Below, piece by piece: positions 12,434-25,709 of a stretch of 64,000 nt of DNA. The notes under the pieces were generated by a model. It had not been told where the DNA came from. It saw only the letters and a program-made list of their open reading frames with translations, and made no database searches. Position 1 is the first letter of the stretch. Every line of letters starts with the position of its first letter. The DNA is taken from assembly GCA_949358305.1 (NCBI GenBank), contig OX442323.1, positions 3,348,001 to 3,412,000 of the forward strand, in the 5' to 3' direction. Source of the DNA: Strigamia acuminata. Taxonomy: Eukaryota > Arthropoda > Chilopoda > Geophilomorpha > Linotaeniidae. The translations under genes were made by a program, and so were the position numbers.

Positions 12434-12530
12434 ATGCCCAAAAAAAGAGACTTTAATTTATTTTGACTTGGTTTTCATTAACTAAACAAGAACGTACGTT
12501 GATAGAAGCTGAGGATCACCACAGATTTCA
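12434..12530 (+). repeat. Fragment related to the Helitron-like element at 49.9 kb
   Basis: Shares tgcccaaaaaa, gactttaa, attattttgacttggttttc, attaac and gatcacc-cag with 49948-50045, in the same orientation. It lacks the 31-bp array and the CTAG end. Confidence 0.65.
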
Positions 12531-13637
12531 AGGAATTGGTGTAAATTTGGCTTTATCTGTTGGCGTGTTTCATTGGGGAGAAAAATGTAAATAATTAAGA
12601 GGAATGATCATGAGTGCTTATGTGTAGTTTTAAGTGTATACGCATTTGGTAGATGAAAAATTTAAACTTATCATAAATTTAGTATTCAGTTAAGGATTTG
12701 TTTGGCTGCAAATGCACCGAGTGCCGAATTGGATCGTGGAGGAGACGCCATTAATAGTAAACTAGGAATCCGACGAGCACAAGTTTAAATTAACTAACTT
12801 GTGTCTCGTGTCAACAAACGACGATGAGCGTGGCATACGGAAATTATTTTAAATTTATTCTCGTGGATGAAGAAGAAAACGTCAATCCAGAAGATTTCCC
12901 GTCTGAAAGTTTAATGCATTTTAAAGTATTTATATTTTTTTGTAGTTTTTTATATACTGTATATATATATATTTTTAACCCTCGTCTTGTCTGAAATGAA
13001 GCAAAGATAAGTGTCAGCTGATGTGTGTTAATTGTAGGAGATTAAACATAGCTCGTTGTGTAAAGAGGGGAAGCTAATATGCCTTATTGTGTCTGGCAGG
13101 AGTTTAATTTTGAGCGACTTAATAAAGGTTTTCTTCACGTGTGTAAATACAAAAACCCCTTCTCCCTTACTCCGTTTGGCGCTAATGGGAGAGGCTAAGT
13201 ACTTTAGCGTTGATGGAAACAAGGGAACGTGTAATTTTCAAGCTGAGATTTACGCGTAAGCAATACAAACTTTTTTATTATAATTTGAGTGGGAGTTGGA
13301 CATCTTTAAGCTGGAAAATTAAGCAACTTATGTAAAGGTTTTTTCAAAAAAATGTTCAAGTATAACCTACTCATTTTACAGCCCACAATCCATACGGTTA
13401 AAAAATATATTGAAATTATTGCACTAATCTGAATTGAGTATATAAAATATATAAAATCAACGATGAAAACTGACTGCATCGAGACATTTTTATCTTGTAT
13501 AGCAGACAAGGGTATACAAGTATTATCACCTGTTGATGTCTGGTGTTTAACCTAGTGACAAAACACGAAATTACTCACAATTTCAATTGCCAGCCTAGAA
13601 TGAGGGTCCAGTTTTTTTGAACACGACTGTATATTGG

Positions 13638-13680
13638 GTTTCACGAGAATGTATTTTGTAATACATAAGTGAAAACTGAA
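13638..13680. repeat. Short fragment of dispersed repeat (agaatgtattttgtaatacat)
   Basis: The words tttcacgagaatgtattttg and taatacat recur in the repeat at 25117-25332 and, diverged, at 20225-20430 and 30370-30490. This is a fragment only. Confidence 0.35.
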
Positions 13681-13697
13681 AAGCAATCTACAGTTTA

Positions 13698-14100
13698 CTC
13701 TGGCCGAGTATAAGAGTGCGCTATTTCCTATTGGCCCAGCTTGATTACTCCTAACTGTGGACTGTGTACTTCCACCAGGAAAAGTAGCCTCGTTCTATTT
13801 TTAATTTGTATGATTATTTTATTGTTTGAAATGATGTAAGTTTATTTCTTTTCTATAATAAAATGTTTTTTAAAATCATAAAATATTGTTTTATGCTGGT
13901 TTTATTTCTAAATACATGTTTGTTCAGACTGTTGAGTTTATTGGTTGCTTTGTCAGGAAAGCAAGCAGTTTTTGAATTTTCTTATCGGTTGCGTTGTCTG
14001 GAAAGCACTCAACATGTATTTTGGTCTATTTTTTGGGATCACTACACTAGTGAAAAGGCTGGGCCAATAGGAAATAGCGCACTCTCATACTCGGCCAGAG
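13698..14100 (+). mobile_element. Small TA-type transposon, family 1, copy 1 (403 bp)
   Basis: Ends ctctggccgagtataagag and the reverse complement ending tactcggccagag, inverted for about 45 bp (through gcgctatttcctattggccc). Flanked by TA on both sides. Interior landmarks are gattactcctaactgtggac, ccaccagg and ctacactagtgaaaaggctg. A non-autonomous Tc1/mariner-like element without a transposase frame. Confidence 0.88.
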
Positions 14101-14102
14101 TA

Positions 14103-14205
14103 TAGAGCCTCGATTATTGGAACACCAGTTATACGAACTTTCGGAACACCGGTAATACGAACTTTCGGTTATTCAAACAGCAGTAAAGCGATTTTTTATC
14201 GGTTA
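14103..14205. mobile_element. Tigger/pogo-like terminal remnant
   Basis: Directly abuts family 1 copy 1. Reads gagcctcgattattggaac, then a duplicated ggaacaccagttatacgaac / ggaacaccggtaatacgaac, then tttcggttattcaaac. The style resembles pogo/Tigger ends, but no matching opposite end is found. Confidence 0.4.
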
Positions 14206-16403
14206 TTATGTGTTATATATATATTCAGAGTCGCCCACAATTTTCTGTAGCAACAAGACCCACGAATCAAAATTCAAAAACTGTTGGAACAGGTTAATCT
14301 CGACGTTGTGACAACATTTTAGGTTTTTATTTTTGTTGCTCTCACTTGAGATAAATGGAGATGACATTATTACATTTAAGTCATTTATATGTTTTATTTC
14401 TGGTAATGTATTATTATCTGTGAATTCTTAAGCTAGGTTATTATGGCACTGTCATTTCCAAGATGAGTGGGAACTAATCTCTGAAAGAGAAAAGACCCCA
14501 TTAAAAGACATTTTTTTTCTCCTTTTTTTCCGTCTCGTAGGGTGGTTGAGCGAGGCTGGGGGGAGGAAGGGAGCGACATTTTTAATAGCTTTTCGTGAAA
14601 AGCTGAATGGCTTGACGTTTATCTTCGTTTTAAGGCTGTTATCGCCCGTCGTGTGCAAAGTTGGGAGTTCACGTGGTTTGAAAGTTATCACTTATTTTCT
14701 TATAAGATGAATGCTAAATCAACATGAATAATGTTTGACTCGCTTTTTTTTTTTTTTTAGTTAGTAATCTGCATAATCTGCGAAAAACATGGAAGATAAA
14801 AAGATGAAAAAAATGAAAAGTGCGATAATGTATTTTTGTACATTATGTTTAAAGCGGTGAATGTTTAAAAATTTACAAAAGAGCTTTTTAACGCGGGCGT
14901 TGGTGGGTTCATTTGATACACTAACTATCGTAGCTGTTAACAGGAGGCATCAAGCAGCTTTTTAGTGTTATTGCAGTTGGAAAAGTGCACAGACTTAAAA
15001 ATTTCAGAAATCAGGGAAATCGTTATTATAACGAAACCACTTAATCCGACGTCGAATTTTGTGTTTTATTCTAAAAGTTGTAAAAATCTGTCGAGGAAAA
15101 GTTGGATTTCTTATTAAATTATATTTTGGCTGCTGTGTTTTCAGTGTCCAGACGTATAAAAACCGCTGAGCGCGCTTACTTACTTTACTGCAGTGTAGTT
15201 ATGTTGTGCAGTGAAACCCAACAAAGCAAACTCTGTATCACAATACATGAACTTGCAAAATAACTACACGCAGCGTGTAAATGAAGCCATAAAACTCTAT
15301 GGAAATATCGCGAGAGCATTTAAGCTAGTTACACTCGTGGTTTTGTTTAGGAAAAAAATAATAATTTTATTTTTTAATATTTTTTAATATGTGTAATTGC
15401 GTGCACACGAAACGTTTGTGTTAATTTTTGCTGGGTAGAAGCACTGTAACTTTAATTTTAGGATATAAATCCAAAAAGGAGACCTAGGCGGCCTTGTCTC
15501 GAAAGTGGCTTGATCTATCGGGGCTAAATCCGTCGAAAATGGGTGGATCAGTAGCCAGAAGAAGAGGGCAGTTGTGCATCGAGATTGAATTGCCAGGGCG
15601 CATGTGTTGTGTGAAATTTAAATGTAATCCGGCTTTGTTATCATCACGTGCTTGCTCACGGAATGAATCCTTCCTCCCGAGCTAAAGAGCTTTTGGCTTT
15701 GCAGGTGACCCTTTTTGGTCACTTTCTCGCGTTACAAATTTGTAAATGGATAAAGGTGAGTTGCCTGCAATTTATGGAATGTCTTATTCTTAAACCACTG
15801 CGTCGTCTCAGCCGTTTAATAATTCCCTTTAAAAATGCGAGACGGAAAAATTGATTTGTGCGCGAAGAGATTGCGCTGCACGCCGAAGAAAACACGTTTT
15901 ACCGAGAAGACAACACGGAGCAGATTTATTTCTGCAAAATGCGCTATTTCTTTTTATCGTAAAAATTTAATTCAGTTTTTTTTTTCGTCTTTTTTTATTT
16001 CTTCGGCTTCCAATTTGTATTAATCTTGTGCAGATGGCTTTATTTTTATTTTTTGTTATTATTATGGGTACGGAATTTGATAGTTTGGGAACAAATTTCT
16101 CTTATTGCATCATCTTTGACTTTGTGTACTCTGTTATCGTTTATCCAGAGCGCATTTTCTTTCATTTCCTGTGCCAGACTTATCGTTTCAGATCAGATGG
16201 ATCCCTGCAGGTAGGAAATTACTTGGAGTGCATGCCACAGTCCCAACTTTCATCCCAGACGACTCCCCTACTTGTTTGGACTCATTTTTGTTACTTACGA
16301 GGGGACAATGTGTAATTCCAATGATTAAACTTAATGGTGAAACACTTTCTGATTGGTTTGATCGAATGGTGGATTGCCACATAGAACAATGTCATCATCT
16401 ATA

Positions 16404-16811
16404 CTCTGGCTTATCGTAAGTGGGTACCCAGTTCCTATTGGCAGAGCCTGTTTACTCCTAACTGTTGCCTTTATACTACCACCAGGAAATGTAGTTTTGT
16501 TGTTTTTAATTTGTTTGATTATTGTAATGGTTGAAATGATGTTAATTGACGTTTATTTAATAATAAAATGTTTTAAAAAATCTTAAAGCAATGTGTGCTG
16601 TTATTTTTTCAAAATACGGAGTACATGTTTTGTTCAGTTCGGTCAGTTTATTGGTTGCTTTTTCAGGAAAGCAAGCAATTTTTGAATTTTATGATTGATT
16701 GTTTTGTCTGGCAAGCACTCAACATGTATTTTGGCCTATTTTTATGTATACCTACACCAGTGAAATGGCTCGGCCAATAGGAACTGGGTACTCACTTACG
16801 ATGAGCCAGAG
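16404..16811 (+). mobile_element. Small TA-type transposon, family 1, copy 2 (408 bp)
   Basis: Ends ctctggcttatcgtaagtgg and complement ccacttacgatgagccagag (slightly diverged). Flanked by TA. Interior matches copy 1: cctattggc, actcctaactgt, ccaccaggaaatgtag, ctacaccagtgaaatggctc. The outermost 30 bp differ from copy 1 while staying inverted to each other, so both arms changed together. Confidence 0.88.
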
Positions 16812-16817
16812 TATATG

Positions 16818-17100
16818 TAGACAAATTAAACATAGAGTGTCGATATTACATCCGCATCAAAGGTCTACATAGTACGAGATAGAGCGGTCTACGTTTAATT
16901 TCCTTTTTCGGTAGAATTTCCACATAGAATTCCTTCGCATCTATATAATTGGTCTATATCGGTTTCAGATAGAGCAGTTTATGTATAATTTCCATTTTTG
17001 ATAGAATTTCCACATAGAATCCCATCGCATCTGTATAGACGGTCTCGATAGAGTGTGGATAGACTTGTTACATAGATGCGATATAAATTCTACCATCCGT
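16818..17100. repeat. Imperfect tandem repeat, about 80-90 bp unit
   Basis: gatagagcggtctacgttta at 16878 recurs as gatagagcagtttatgtata at 16968 and partially at 17047. Shared downstream words include tagaatttccacatagaat and tcgcatct. It lies immediately right of family 1 copy 2. Confidence 0.65.
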
Positions 17101-18317
17101 GTTACTTGGAAATCGCATTGTAAAAAAAAAATTAATTTTTGCGAGTTATTAATGATAATGATAAAGTTTTGGAGCTTGATGAATGATTGGTGCGAGTATT
17201 TAAAGAATTGATGGTAAAAGTCATTTTTAGTAGCGTTTGAGTGATCAGGCAATCAGAAAAAGAAGAGTCCCTAGACAGAAAGATGAGAAATTGCTCCTTG
17301 AAATAGGGCATGGGTGCAAATACCTTGTTTCATTAGAATTAGGCATTACATATGCATGGGTTTTGGTAATCCCCGCGCAAAATGTCACTTATTATCTTGC
17401 TGCGCGACAGTTAAGTCGACGTGGAAGTGAATGGTCGATCGCGAAGGAAAATCAATCGGTGAAAAATGAGGAGAAAGTTGATTTTTATTGTTAAATGTGT
17501 TAAAAACACAGGCATTGACGATTCTTTGTGTGTTGTGAGGGTATGAGATGTGTCAGGAAGGAGGCGGGAGTGCAGGAGACGCTGAATCCGAGAGGAAAAC
17601 AGGTGGCGCTGGCAAATGCTGTGGACGTGAGTAAACTTTCCTCTTGAGAGATGTGCGCACTCACGCTGTTGATTTCGCTTTGCCGTTTGGTCTGTAGGGA
17701 TCATTAGTATTGGCATCAAATTTGTTTAAACAGACTTCACCAAAGTCGACATTAAGTTTGCTCTTGTCTTATCATTCGTGCACAGACCTTATTTGTCTTT
17801 GGAAGATGAAGCAACGCATTCCCGCTGAGATTTAAGTACTCGTCGAGAGGAGGGGCAATCAAGGGTTGGTCACACAACGATTTCAAATTGGAATTTAGGG
17901 TAAACCAGATGTTTGGATTTGTTTTGTGTTGGTTGTTTGGATTTTGGACATAAATATACGTCGGGTTTGTTTGGTTTTTTCGTGGGAAATGAGCGATGAA
18001 CAATTTTTGGGTTTGGTTGTTTGGATTTCTTTTGTTTATTTCTTATAATTTAAGTTTGGTTTCTATTTATTTTAAGTTATTGTGAAATTACGATGTTTTG
18101 GCCTTTGAATAAATAAGTTTATGAATTAATGCCCTGATTGTGTTTAAACCATGAAAATATGAATTTTTGCTGCTAAAACTTTATTTCTGTATTGATTTTG
18201 ATTTCCTTTAATTTTTGTATTCATAAATAAGTAAATATTATGATTTTTATCTTTGTTTATTCCAACAGCATCCTAATTTGCGAAAACATGTTGTCCACGA
18301 AAATGTGTCTGGCAGGA

Positions 18318-18460
18318 TAACACCTGATTTCACTCGAATAAATTTTTTTTATTTTACACATTTTTATTTTTTATTTTGCATAAAATGGAATTTTTGGTGC
18401 ATATTTTATGCGCATAAAACGAATTTTATTTTGCGTAAATATCCAGGGTCTATTTATGAT
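18318..18460 (+). repeat. Dispersed repeat, 3' part (family at 36035)
   Basis: Shares aacacctgatttcactcgaa, gcataaaatggaatttttgg, cataaaacgaattttatttt and aaatatcc-gggtctatt with 36317-36420. An inverted echo of its core (aaaattcgttttatgcgcat) follows at 18484-18507, so this stretch can fold. Confidence 0.7.
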
Positions 18461-18542
18461 TGAAGAATTGTTTAATTCATAATAAAATTCGTTTTATGCG
18501 CATAAAATAGATCAAAATGCTTAGATCTTCTGGCCACAATAA

Positions 18543-18581
18543 TGTTACGTGTGTCTCACTCACCCCGTGATACACGTAACA
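18543..18581. repeat. Short palindrome with LTR-like ends
   Basis: TGTTACGTGTGTC ... ATACACGTAACA, 39 bp, followed by ATATGG. Its ends match those of the solo LTR at 63033-63534 (TGTTACGTGG ... CGCGTAACA, then ATATGG). It could be an extremely deleted relative or chance. Confidence 0.35.
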
Positions 18582-20224
18582 ATATGGGTGATGGTGGCGG
18601 ATATTCAAAGTAATATTTTTTGAAGGAAAAAAGATAAGAAGAAATGGTAGGCGCTAAGAAAATTAGATTGCCAACTCAATTTTCGTAGTGAAATGACACA
18701 CTGTCTGTACGCAGTGGCTTCCTAAATTCACTTTTCGTACGAAAAACTAAAAGCACTAAGTGTGGGCAAGACTAAAAGGTGGGGGAGGAATGGCGAATAC
18801 GGGATTTATTTTTATGAATATGACTGCAGAACAGATGCACGTATAAACAGGCCTTTTCACCATTAAGCCCGCCCAAAGCTCTCGTGATGGACCGCGGCGA
18901 AGATAGGCGGCGAAAGACGCACGAAATGCCAAAATTCGCAATAAAATGACGCGCGTGCGTGCGAGCAGTAAAATCTCGAAACCAAAACAGACTTTATTAG
19001 AAATAAAATTGTAAAAAGCGGCGAAAAATTTCTGTCCAAATTGAAAATCGCGTCGTAACTCAAATGAAGTGTTATTGGACAATCACAGCCATCGAAACGT
19101 CTAATGGGCGCGTCTCTATCGAGTGCGAAAACGCGGGCGAAAACGAGACCGTGGGGCCACTTTTCGGTCAAACTCACTTGGGCGTTAAGACCTTGAAAAA
19201 AATATAGGGATCACATCCAACTCTTTTTTTTTCTCTTTTTCTCTCCACACTGGAAATGCGGTGGCAGTTAAGTGACGACTCCTCCGTCCATAATTTACGA
19301 GGCTCAAGTGACCTAACAGGCGAGCCAAAGCAACCATCCAGCCTCGGAGGAACCAAAACCGATGACTGCTGCCATGTCAGCGTGACCGTTCACAACTCAC
19401 TGTCATCGAGCACGTCGCGACGCGCCTGGCAACGCGCGCGAGAAAAACACTCGTGTAAACACAAAAGCTCCATAATTTCTTGACATAATATTTTTTTCCA
19501 CTCTCCCGCCTGTCCTCCTTCCGAGCCGATGGCGAATTTAATATTATCACTCGGCTGCGTTAAATTGTGGCCGGTCAATGTTTGCTTACTTTCCTTTCGC
19601 GCACAGCTTTGAGACATGGAAGCGAGACTGGTGAGAGTAATGCAAGTTTGATCAGCGAGTCGCACGCGGGGAAGCTCGGGGCCAGTCAACAAGCCTCGGT
19701 TCCCTCGACGAATGAGTTATTAATCGCGCATGAGTCTCCATGTGGGGACGGACGAATTAGACACTATGTGTGTGTTCTCGCGCTTATTTATGTCGTTCGA
19801 TGGCTGGTGGCGCTACAAAGCATGCTTTTGCTTTTAAATAAGTGCGTTGATGAGGATGGGATTGGCGCAGGGGTGTGCTGTTTGGGATTTGATCTGTCAG
19901 TCAGGATGAAGATGGCGGGTTGTTATATTCATATGAGGGTCATGTTTATGGTAAAAATAAATAAGAAAAGGTTTGTTAGGTGGGATTTTTTTTTTATTTT
20001 TTTTATTTTGGTGATTGGTTTCGATTAGGTGCATTTTGTAGGAGTTTTGGGCGGGAATTGAGCGATTTAAAATTCATTGCTTAATTGGGCTATAAAATGG
20101 TTGTAAAACAGATTTTAGTAAAAGTTTTAGTGAGTTTTGATTTAATATTAAATGACATTAATTTGGATTAATTTTTAACAGGTCTGGATTGCCGAGTGAT
20201 TGTCGAGTCAAGTCTTTATTTAGC

Positions 20225-20430
20225 TTCCCATATGGTTGAAAAATACATTGAAAGTGTGTTTGTTGCAGTGTATTTTGAAATGTTGGGCAAAAATGCACGT
20301 TGTAATACATTTTCACGAGCTATTGGTTTGCAAGAATTGCAAATGCGTTGTCAAATATATGTTTTTTCAATTGTGTTAGGAAATGCACAAATAATAATAT
20401 ATTTTGTAACGCATTTTAATGGGAATTTCA
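20225..20430. repeat. Diverged copy of an AT-rich dispersed repeat
   Basis: catatggttgaaaaatacat, tgtattttgaaatgttgggc, tgtaatacattttcacgagc and tattggtttgcaa match, with divergence, the reverse complement of 28240-28390 and parts of 25230-25290. No coding capacity is evident. Confidence 0.4.
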
Positions 20431-21665
20431 ATAGGCGCGTTCAAAGTTTGGGTTTTTACGGTTTTTACCGATTCTATAAACGAAATGACATCAAAAACAG
20501 CCCAAAACCATCACCAAAAACAGCAAAAAACCAAAACGATACAATAAACGGGCCTAAAAACCAACTCATTGACGGTTATGCACGTTTTTGTGTATTATTT
20601 TAAAATGATATTGGGTTGTCACCTGTTGGGCAAAATAGGGAAATGTTGGCTAGTTTTTCGCGTACAGCTTTAACTAATATCATCAAACTGCTTAAGCATG
20701 TGTGAACAATGTGGATGCGTGATTGCTCGTGCAAGTGCATTAGGAATATTTTGCAAAATGAAGTTTGTTCGGATATTGTTTGCAAAATGGAAATATTTAG
20801 TCAAGATAATGGCTGCAACAGGGAATGACAAAGAGTAGAAGACAAAGTGTGAAATAATGGTCTCATTAAGACGCTTAGGGGCGGAATGGTGCTTTAATGT
20901 ATGCAGCCATTCATTATGCAATTTAAGTGGGGTTTATAAGAGCGGATTTGAATTTTATAGTGTAAATAATCAAACATTTGCAAGAGAAAAAGAAAAGACG
21001 GAACGGCTTTATTGAGATTCGTTTGCAGATGGTGTCGGAAATGAATGGGACTCGTGTCCTTGCGTCGGAGGAGCTGCTCAGAATTCATTCGCCATACATA
21101 AGTCATTCGTAACGCGGGTAATAAGCCATCGATGGCTGGGCGCCGAGCTGATGGATGATTCTGTCGCTGGCGATTCAGCCGCGGACGATAGAGGGCGTGG
21201 TGAGAGGATGGAAAAGACAGTCTTAGCGCTCGGCATAAATCACGCATTTTGTGCACATGAAAAGAGATTAAAACTGCAAAGTGCAATTTTCTTTAACTCG
21301 ATTTTGCATTGGGGGAATTCGCTTCTTTTCTTTCTTTTCTTTTCGTCTTGTTTTGGAGACTTTGCCTTGTCGACTATTGTTGATCTTTGTCGTGTGGTGT
21401 AATCAGCTTAGGTTGGTGATGAGAGCAGATGCAACCGAGGGGAAGGAGAATAGGAAGAGATAAGAGTTTAAAACATGAGGTGAAGTACTTAATGATCAAT
21501 ATTACAAAGGATTGGCAAGTGGTCTACTTGAGAATAAAACCGCTGATTGTTTGCCAACATGGAGCAATTGTATCTGCAAATAAGATTGTGTTTGCGGAGT
21601 TTTCGGCGGTTCTATAAACAACAAAAACAAGATTCAATATGGGTATGTGCTTAGAGATTATTTTG

Positions 21666-22018
21666 CAGTGCTGTATCTCGTTCACTAAAATTTTTTTCGA
21701 AGTTCATGAACATGAATCAAAAGGTCACGTTTATTTTTTGGATTTTTTTTTTAGAAATTAAAATGTTTTTTGTTGCATTTTGTGGATTGCAGATGACAAA
21801 AAAACACTTTTTTGTAGTAAAAAAGTCGTTTTCATCGCTTTCATGGCTGTTTTTCGGTGTAAAAAGTGATTAGAAATGAATGTTTTGATGTTGAAACGTC
21901 ATCTAAACATTTAAACTAACATTTTTGCAACGTTTTCATCATCAAACATGAACGAAAGTGAACGAAGTTTGAATTTTCATCTGTAGAAGTGAACTAGTTC
22001 ATGAACTAATGAACACAG
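21666..22018. mobile_element. Possible hAT-type non-autonomous element
   Basis: Begins cagtgctgtatctcgttcac and has gttcatgaac near both ends (about 21703 and 21993). The far half reads as an approximate inverted version (cgaaagtgaacgaagtttga). The right end is not clean and no 8-bp duplication was confirmed. Confidence 0.3.
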
Positions 22019-22730
22019 TTATTTTGTTTATAGTTCAGTTTTTGAGTTCTACAATTGAAATTCCTTCATTTTTACCCATTGAATGCAGATAATAACTAAT
22101 AATCACGCTTAATTCAATCAATCAATCCTATCAAATGAAGCATAAACCGTTCAGCAAGTGACTACACAACAGAAGAAAAATTTCTAAAACATGTTTTTGA
22201 ATTCAGATTTGTATTCCAACACCCACAAAAAATCAATACAAAACATTTTTTAAAAACCTTAAAAAGAAAAAAAGAAAAAAAAGAGATAAAAACAAGTTGT
22301 CGATTTTGATTTTTGAAATCAAGAAAACATCCATTTTATTTCTTTATTTATTCCTCTCAACATTTCCCTCTGCTTTTACTATCGATTGCTGCGTAAAAGT
22401 TTATGATTGAAGAGTATACTTGTTTATGTGTGACTCTTTGACAACTCTATTTAGAAGCGAAAAAAAAAATCGCACGTACTCGCTGATTGCAAATATTACC
22501 TGTGTGGTCGAGTCGTGCCGCCCTTGTCTCGGGTCCCGACAGGGAGCGAGTTTGATGAAACTGCGAGATGGCGCCATATAAAAGGATTCACGCAGGATGC
22601 TGCACTGTAAATGGAGGCGGTTGCTGCTTCCATCAGCTCTTCATCCTCTTCCTCCACACTTCTTTCCTCCTCCTCACGCACCAGCACCGGCGAAGAGGGA
22701 CGAAAAGGCAGTTAAGGAAGCGACGGGTCT

Positions 22731-22766
22731 ATATATAAATATATAAATATATATATTTATATATTG
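22731..22766. repeat. AT microsatellite
   Basis: Alternating tatatataaat and atatatatat run that can fold on itself. Confidence 0.8.
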
Positions 22767-23465
22767 CCGTGAAAGGGGAAGCCACGTAAGGAAATAAGAA
22801 TCGTTTTATGTCGGTTTAGCAGGAAAGAAGAAAAAATTAACTTTGACCAATTTGAAATTTAGTGCGAAAAGTAAGTTGGTTGCGCACTTGCGCGCACTTA
22901 ACATTGAAATGCAGTTTGATGTGCGCAGATCTAGCGGTGCGTTTATGTACATTGGTTTGGTTTGCATGTTGCAAACTGCACTGGCGGTTTCTTTTGTATT
23001 CAAAGCGTATGTGTGGGGAAGGAGGAAGGAAGTTGGAAGAGGAGAAGGGAAGGGAGAAAAAACGAGGAAAGGTAACTGCAGAATCTTATTGGCATGTGCC
23101 TTAGTGGCATGCAATGTTTCGCCTTTTCTCTTTCGGCTGCGAGGGCATCCAATTTGAAATGTATGGGATTCGCCCTCATAACCATCTGGGGGTTTTTGTC
23201 AATAGTCTAGGCACTGAAGATTTCCTTCTCTTCGCCACTGTTCTAAGCTCGTGCTTCTGCATCCAACCCTTGGACACAGATGGCAGCTGACCATCTTATC
23301 ACATAAAAAAATGAAGGGGATTTGTATTTTGAATGGAAAATTTTAATGGTAAAGTCGATGGATTGATTGTTTACAACTTTGTTTTTGGATTTTGGAGTTT
23401 ATATTAATTGATTGTTATGCTATTGTAGTGTTGCTATTGTTAACAATGTGCTTTTATGTATTTCT

Positions 23466-23718
23466 GATGGCCGGCCTAATAAATCAGTAGACTGTGGTCC
23501 GGAAGAACGAAACTTGGACCGCCAAAGGTGTAGGGTGTAATTTATCGCATTAATTTTTAAGATTACTTACCTATTGTGTTTTATATAATTACTTAAATGA
23601 GTCAAAAAATAAAAATTTAAAACTAGTAAGTATTATGAGTTTTTTTCTTTTATTTTGGACCTCGATAAAAATTTTCAATAGTATCTGGACCCGACTTAAA
23701 ATTACTTGCCGACCCCTG
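23466..23718. mobile_element. hAT-like transposon end
   Basis: Ends ...tacttgccgacccctg, the reverse complement of the caggggtcggcaa start typical of many hAT elements. Just inside are gtccggaag, ggaccgcc and gtatctggacccgac. The opposite end is not recognisable, so this is a truncated remnant. Confidence 0.45.
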
Positions 23719-25116
23719 TTTTAAATTGTAATGTGTTCAGTATTTGATGATTTAGTACCAACATTTTTTCTTTTTAATTTTCGTGTTATTTTAATTCTAG
23801 TTGTTACCATTCGCACTGATAATGGGATGGAATTTTGTTCGGAAAAATTCGGATCTTGGAATTAAAATTAAATCGAGGTTTTATATTGAAAATGCCCGAT
23901 TTACAAATTATTTACTAATCATTTACAATTTGAAAATCGGAATTATTATTTTTATTATGCAGTCTTGTTGTGGTCTTCAGATTGGTGTAAGTCTGATTCA
24001 GTAAGAACTAAACCATTGGATGTTTCATATCGTAATAAACTGCAAATTTCCTTTCTATTTCTTACATATTTTTTTCCTTCTCTTCTCTTTCTCTTTCCTT
24101 TCTATTTCTTTGATGAGATTTCCAACATTCAGATGCCAAGGCACATCTCTTCATGACAATTGAATTACACGTTGCCAACACGACCATGAGTCAAAGTCTT
24201 GTTTGGCGGCCTTTCTCATTCCCTTGTCTAGTCTTTTCATACGTAACCTCAATACAAGAGTGTGCACGAGCATTATTTGTGTTCGAATCCACTCAAATTC
24301 CCAATATAAATATCTGAATTCGAAAATGCAACCTCTGTGTCGCGCGCTGCAACACGTTTTGTCCTGCAGACTTTCCGGCGCCATGTTGATTTTCCAATCA
24401 CAACAACAACAACCGAATTTCACCACAAGTCAACACAGATTTATCTTTTATTTATCTCGTTGAAATTTCCAGCAAAAGTTGCCCGTACTAAATATGCTCG
24501 ATGATTACTATCTTTATTTTATCTTTTATCTCTTTGTTGTCACATTTCAAGTCTTTTCCGCGCGTTTCTGAGAAGCGCGTTTTAATAACCGAAGTCCATC
24601 AGATAAAAAAAATAATAATAAGAATAAAAAAGATAAAAAAAATAAATAAAAAATAAGTAAACAAAGCGTGTGGATATGGGGAGCGAAATTGCAGTTTCCC
24701 TTTCTCCTTTTCTTTCTTGGAAATTGAGAAATTCTTTTTGGGGTTGCAATTTATACTCGATGCAATATATCTTAAAGGTTTTAATCACAACTAGTATGGC
24801 CCTGTCTTTCCGTGTCGCGATATTGGCTTTACATGTCCCCGGGGTGACTTTACGATCTTATTCATTCACGTAAAAAGTCACCCAATTGCCCTGAGCTAAA
24901 TTACCAATCTCATATCGCAACAAGAGACCAGGGTGATAAGATTGCAGAGCGAGGAAATAGCCAAGACCAAATAGATTAAACAGTACAAACAGGAAAAACA
25001 ACACTCGGAACTCATTGCGGATTGCACGAAAGGTTTATTGCTTGCTGGAAATGGTTTTTTTTTGCAAAAAATTCACTTATTAATTCAAATACATTGAAGT
25101 TGTATTGCGATTTTAT

Positions 25117-25709
25117 GAGAATTTAAAGTCGTTTAAAGTTGAAATCCGATTTGATTGGTTTCTGAAAATCAAGAAAATCGGGATTTCCGAAATCCATTTA
25201 AGATTGAATGCATTTTGAAATGCAGTGGATTTTATGAGAATGTATTTTGTAATACATTTTTGCGCGCTATTGGTTTGTGAATGCAATTTCAAAATGCATT
25301 TTTTAAATTGTATTATGAAGTGCATTATTTAATCTGCCTTGCACCAAACTGTATAGGGCCAATTTTGATCTCCAAAAGTGGATTTTTTTTCTTTTTCTCG
25401 AAAACTAATGGAATTTTGTTTCTGAAATTTCATGTTTTTTCTTTAAACGTCATAACAAACAATAAAAAAAATAATAGATTCAAAAATTTTAAAAAAAAAT
25501 TTGAATTTAATGCCAATTGTTATTACTCTCTCTTAAATTTCTTCAAAACATGAAATAGCCAAAGAACCTTTCATACATTTTTGGAAAATTTTTGGCTTTG
25601 GATCAAAAATGACCCGGCCTGGGTGAGTAAGGGATTATTTGTAGGTTGGTACTGCCAGGGTTAATGTAGTTAATTTGACGAAATGCTATATATTTTGGAC
25701 TGCAATATA
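25117..25709. repeat. Dispersed AT-rich repeat, interrupted copy
   Basis: Begins near tttaaagttgaaatccgatt. Its first 80 bp match 28135-28210 closely (tgaaaatcaagaaaatcggg, gaaatccatttaagatt). It is interrupted at TTAA by 25333-25660 and ends at the TA-type element at 25710. Confidence 0.6.
25333..25660. mobile_element. piggyBac-like small element, 328 bp
   Basis: TTAA at 25329-25332 and 25661-25664. The right end read inward is ccctggcagtaccaacc, then ggccgggtcatttttgatcc. The left end tctgccttgcacc... agggccaattttgatctcc is a diverged counterpart. TTAA target and CCC start fit piggyBac-type non-autonomous elements. Confidence 0.6.
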
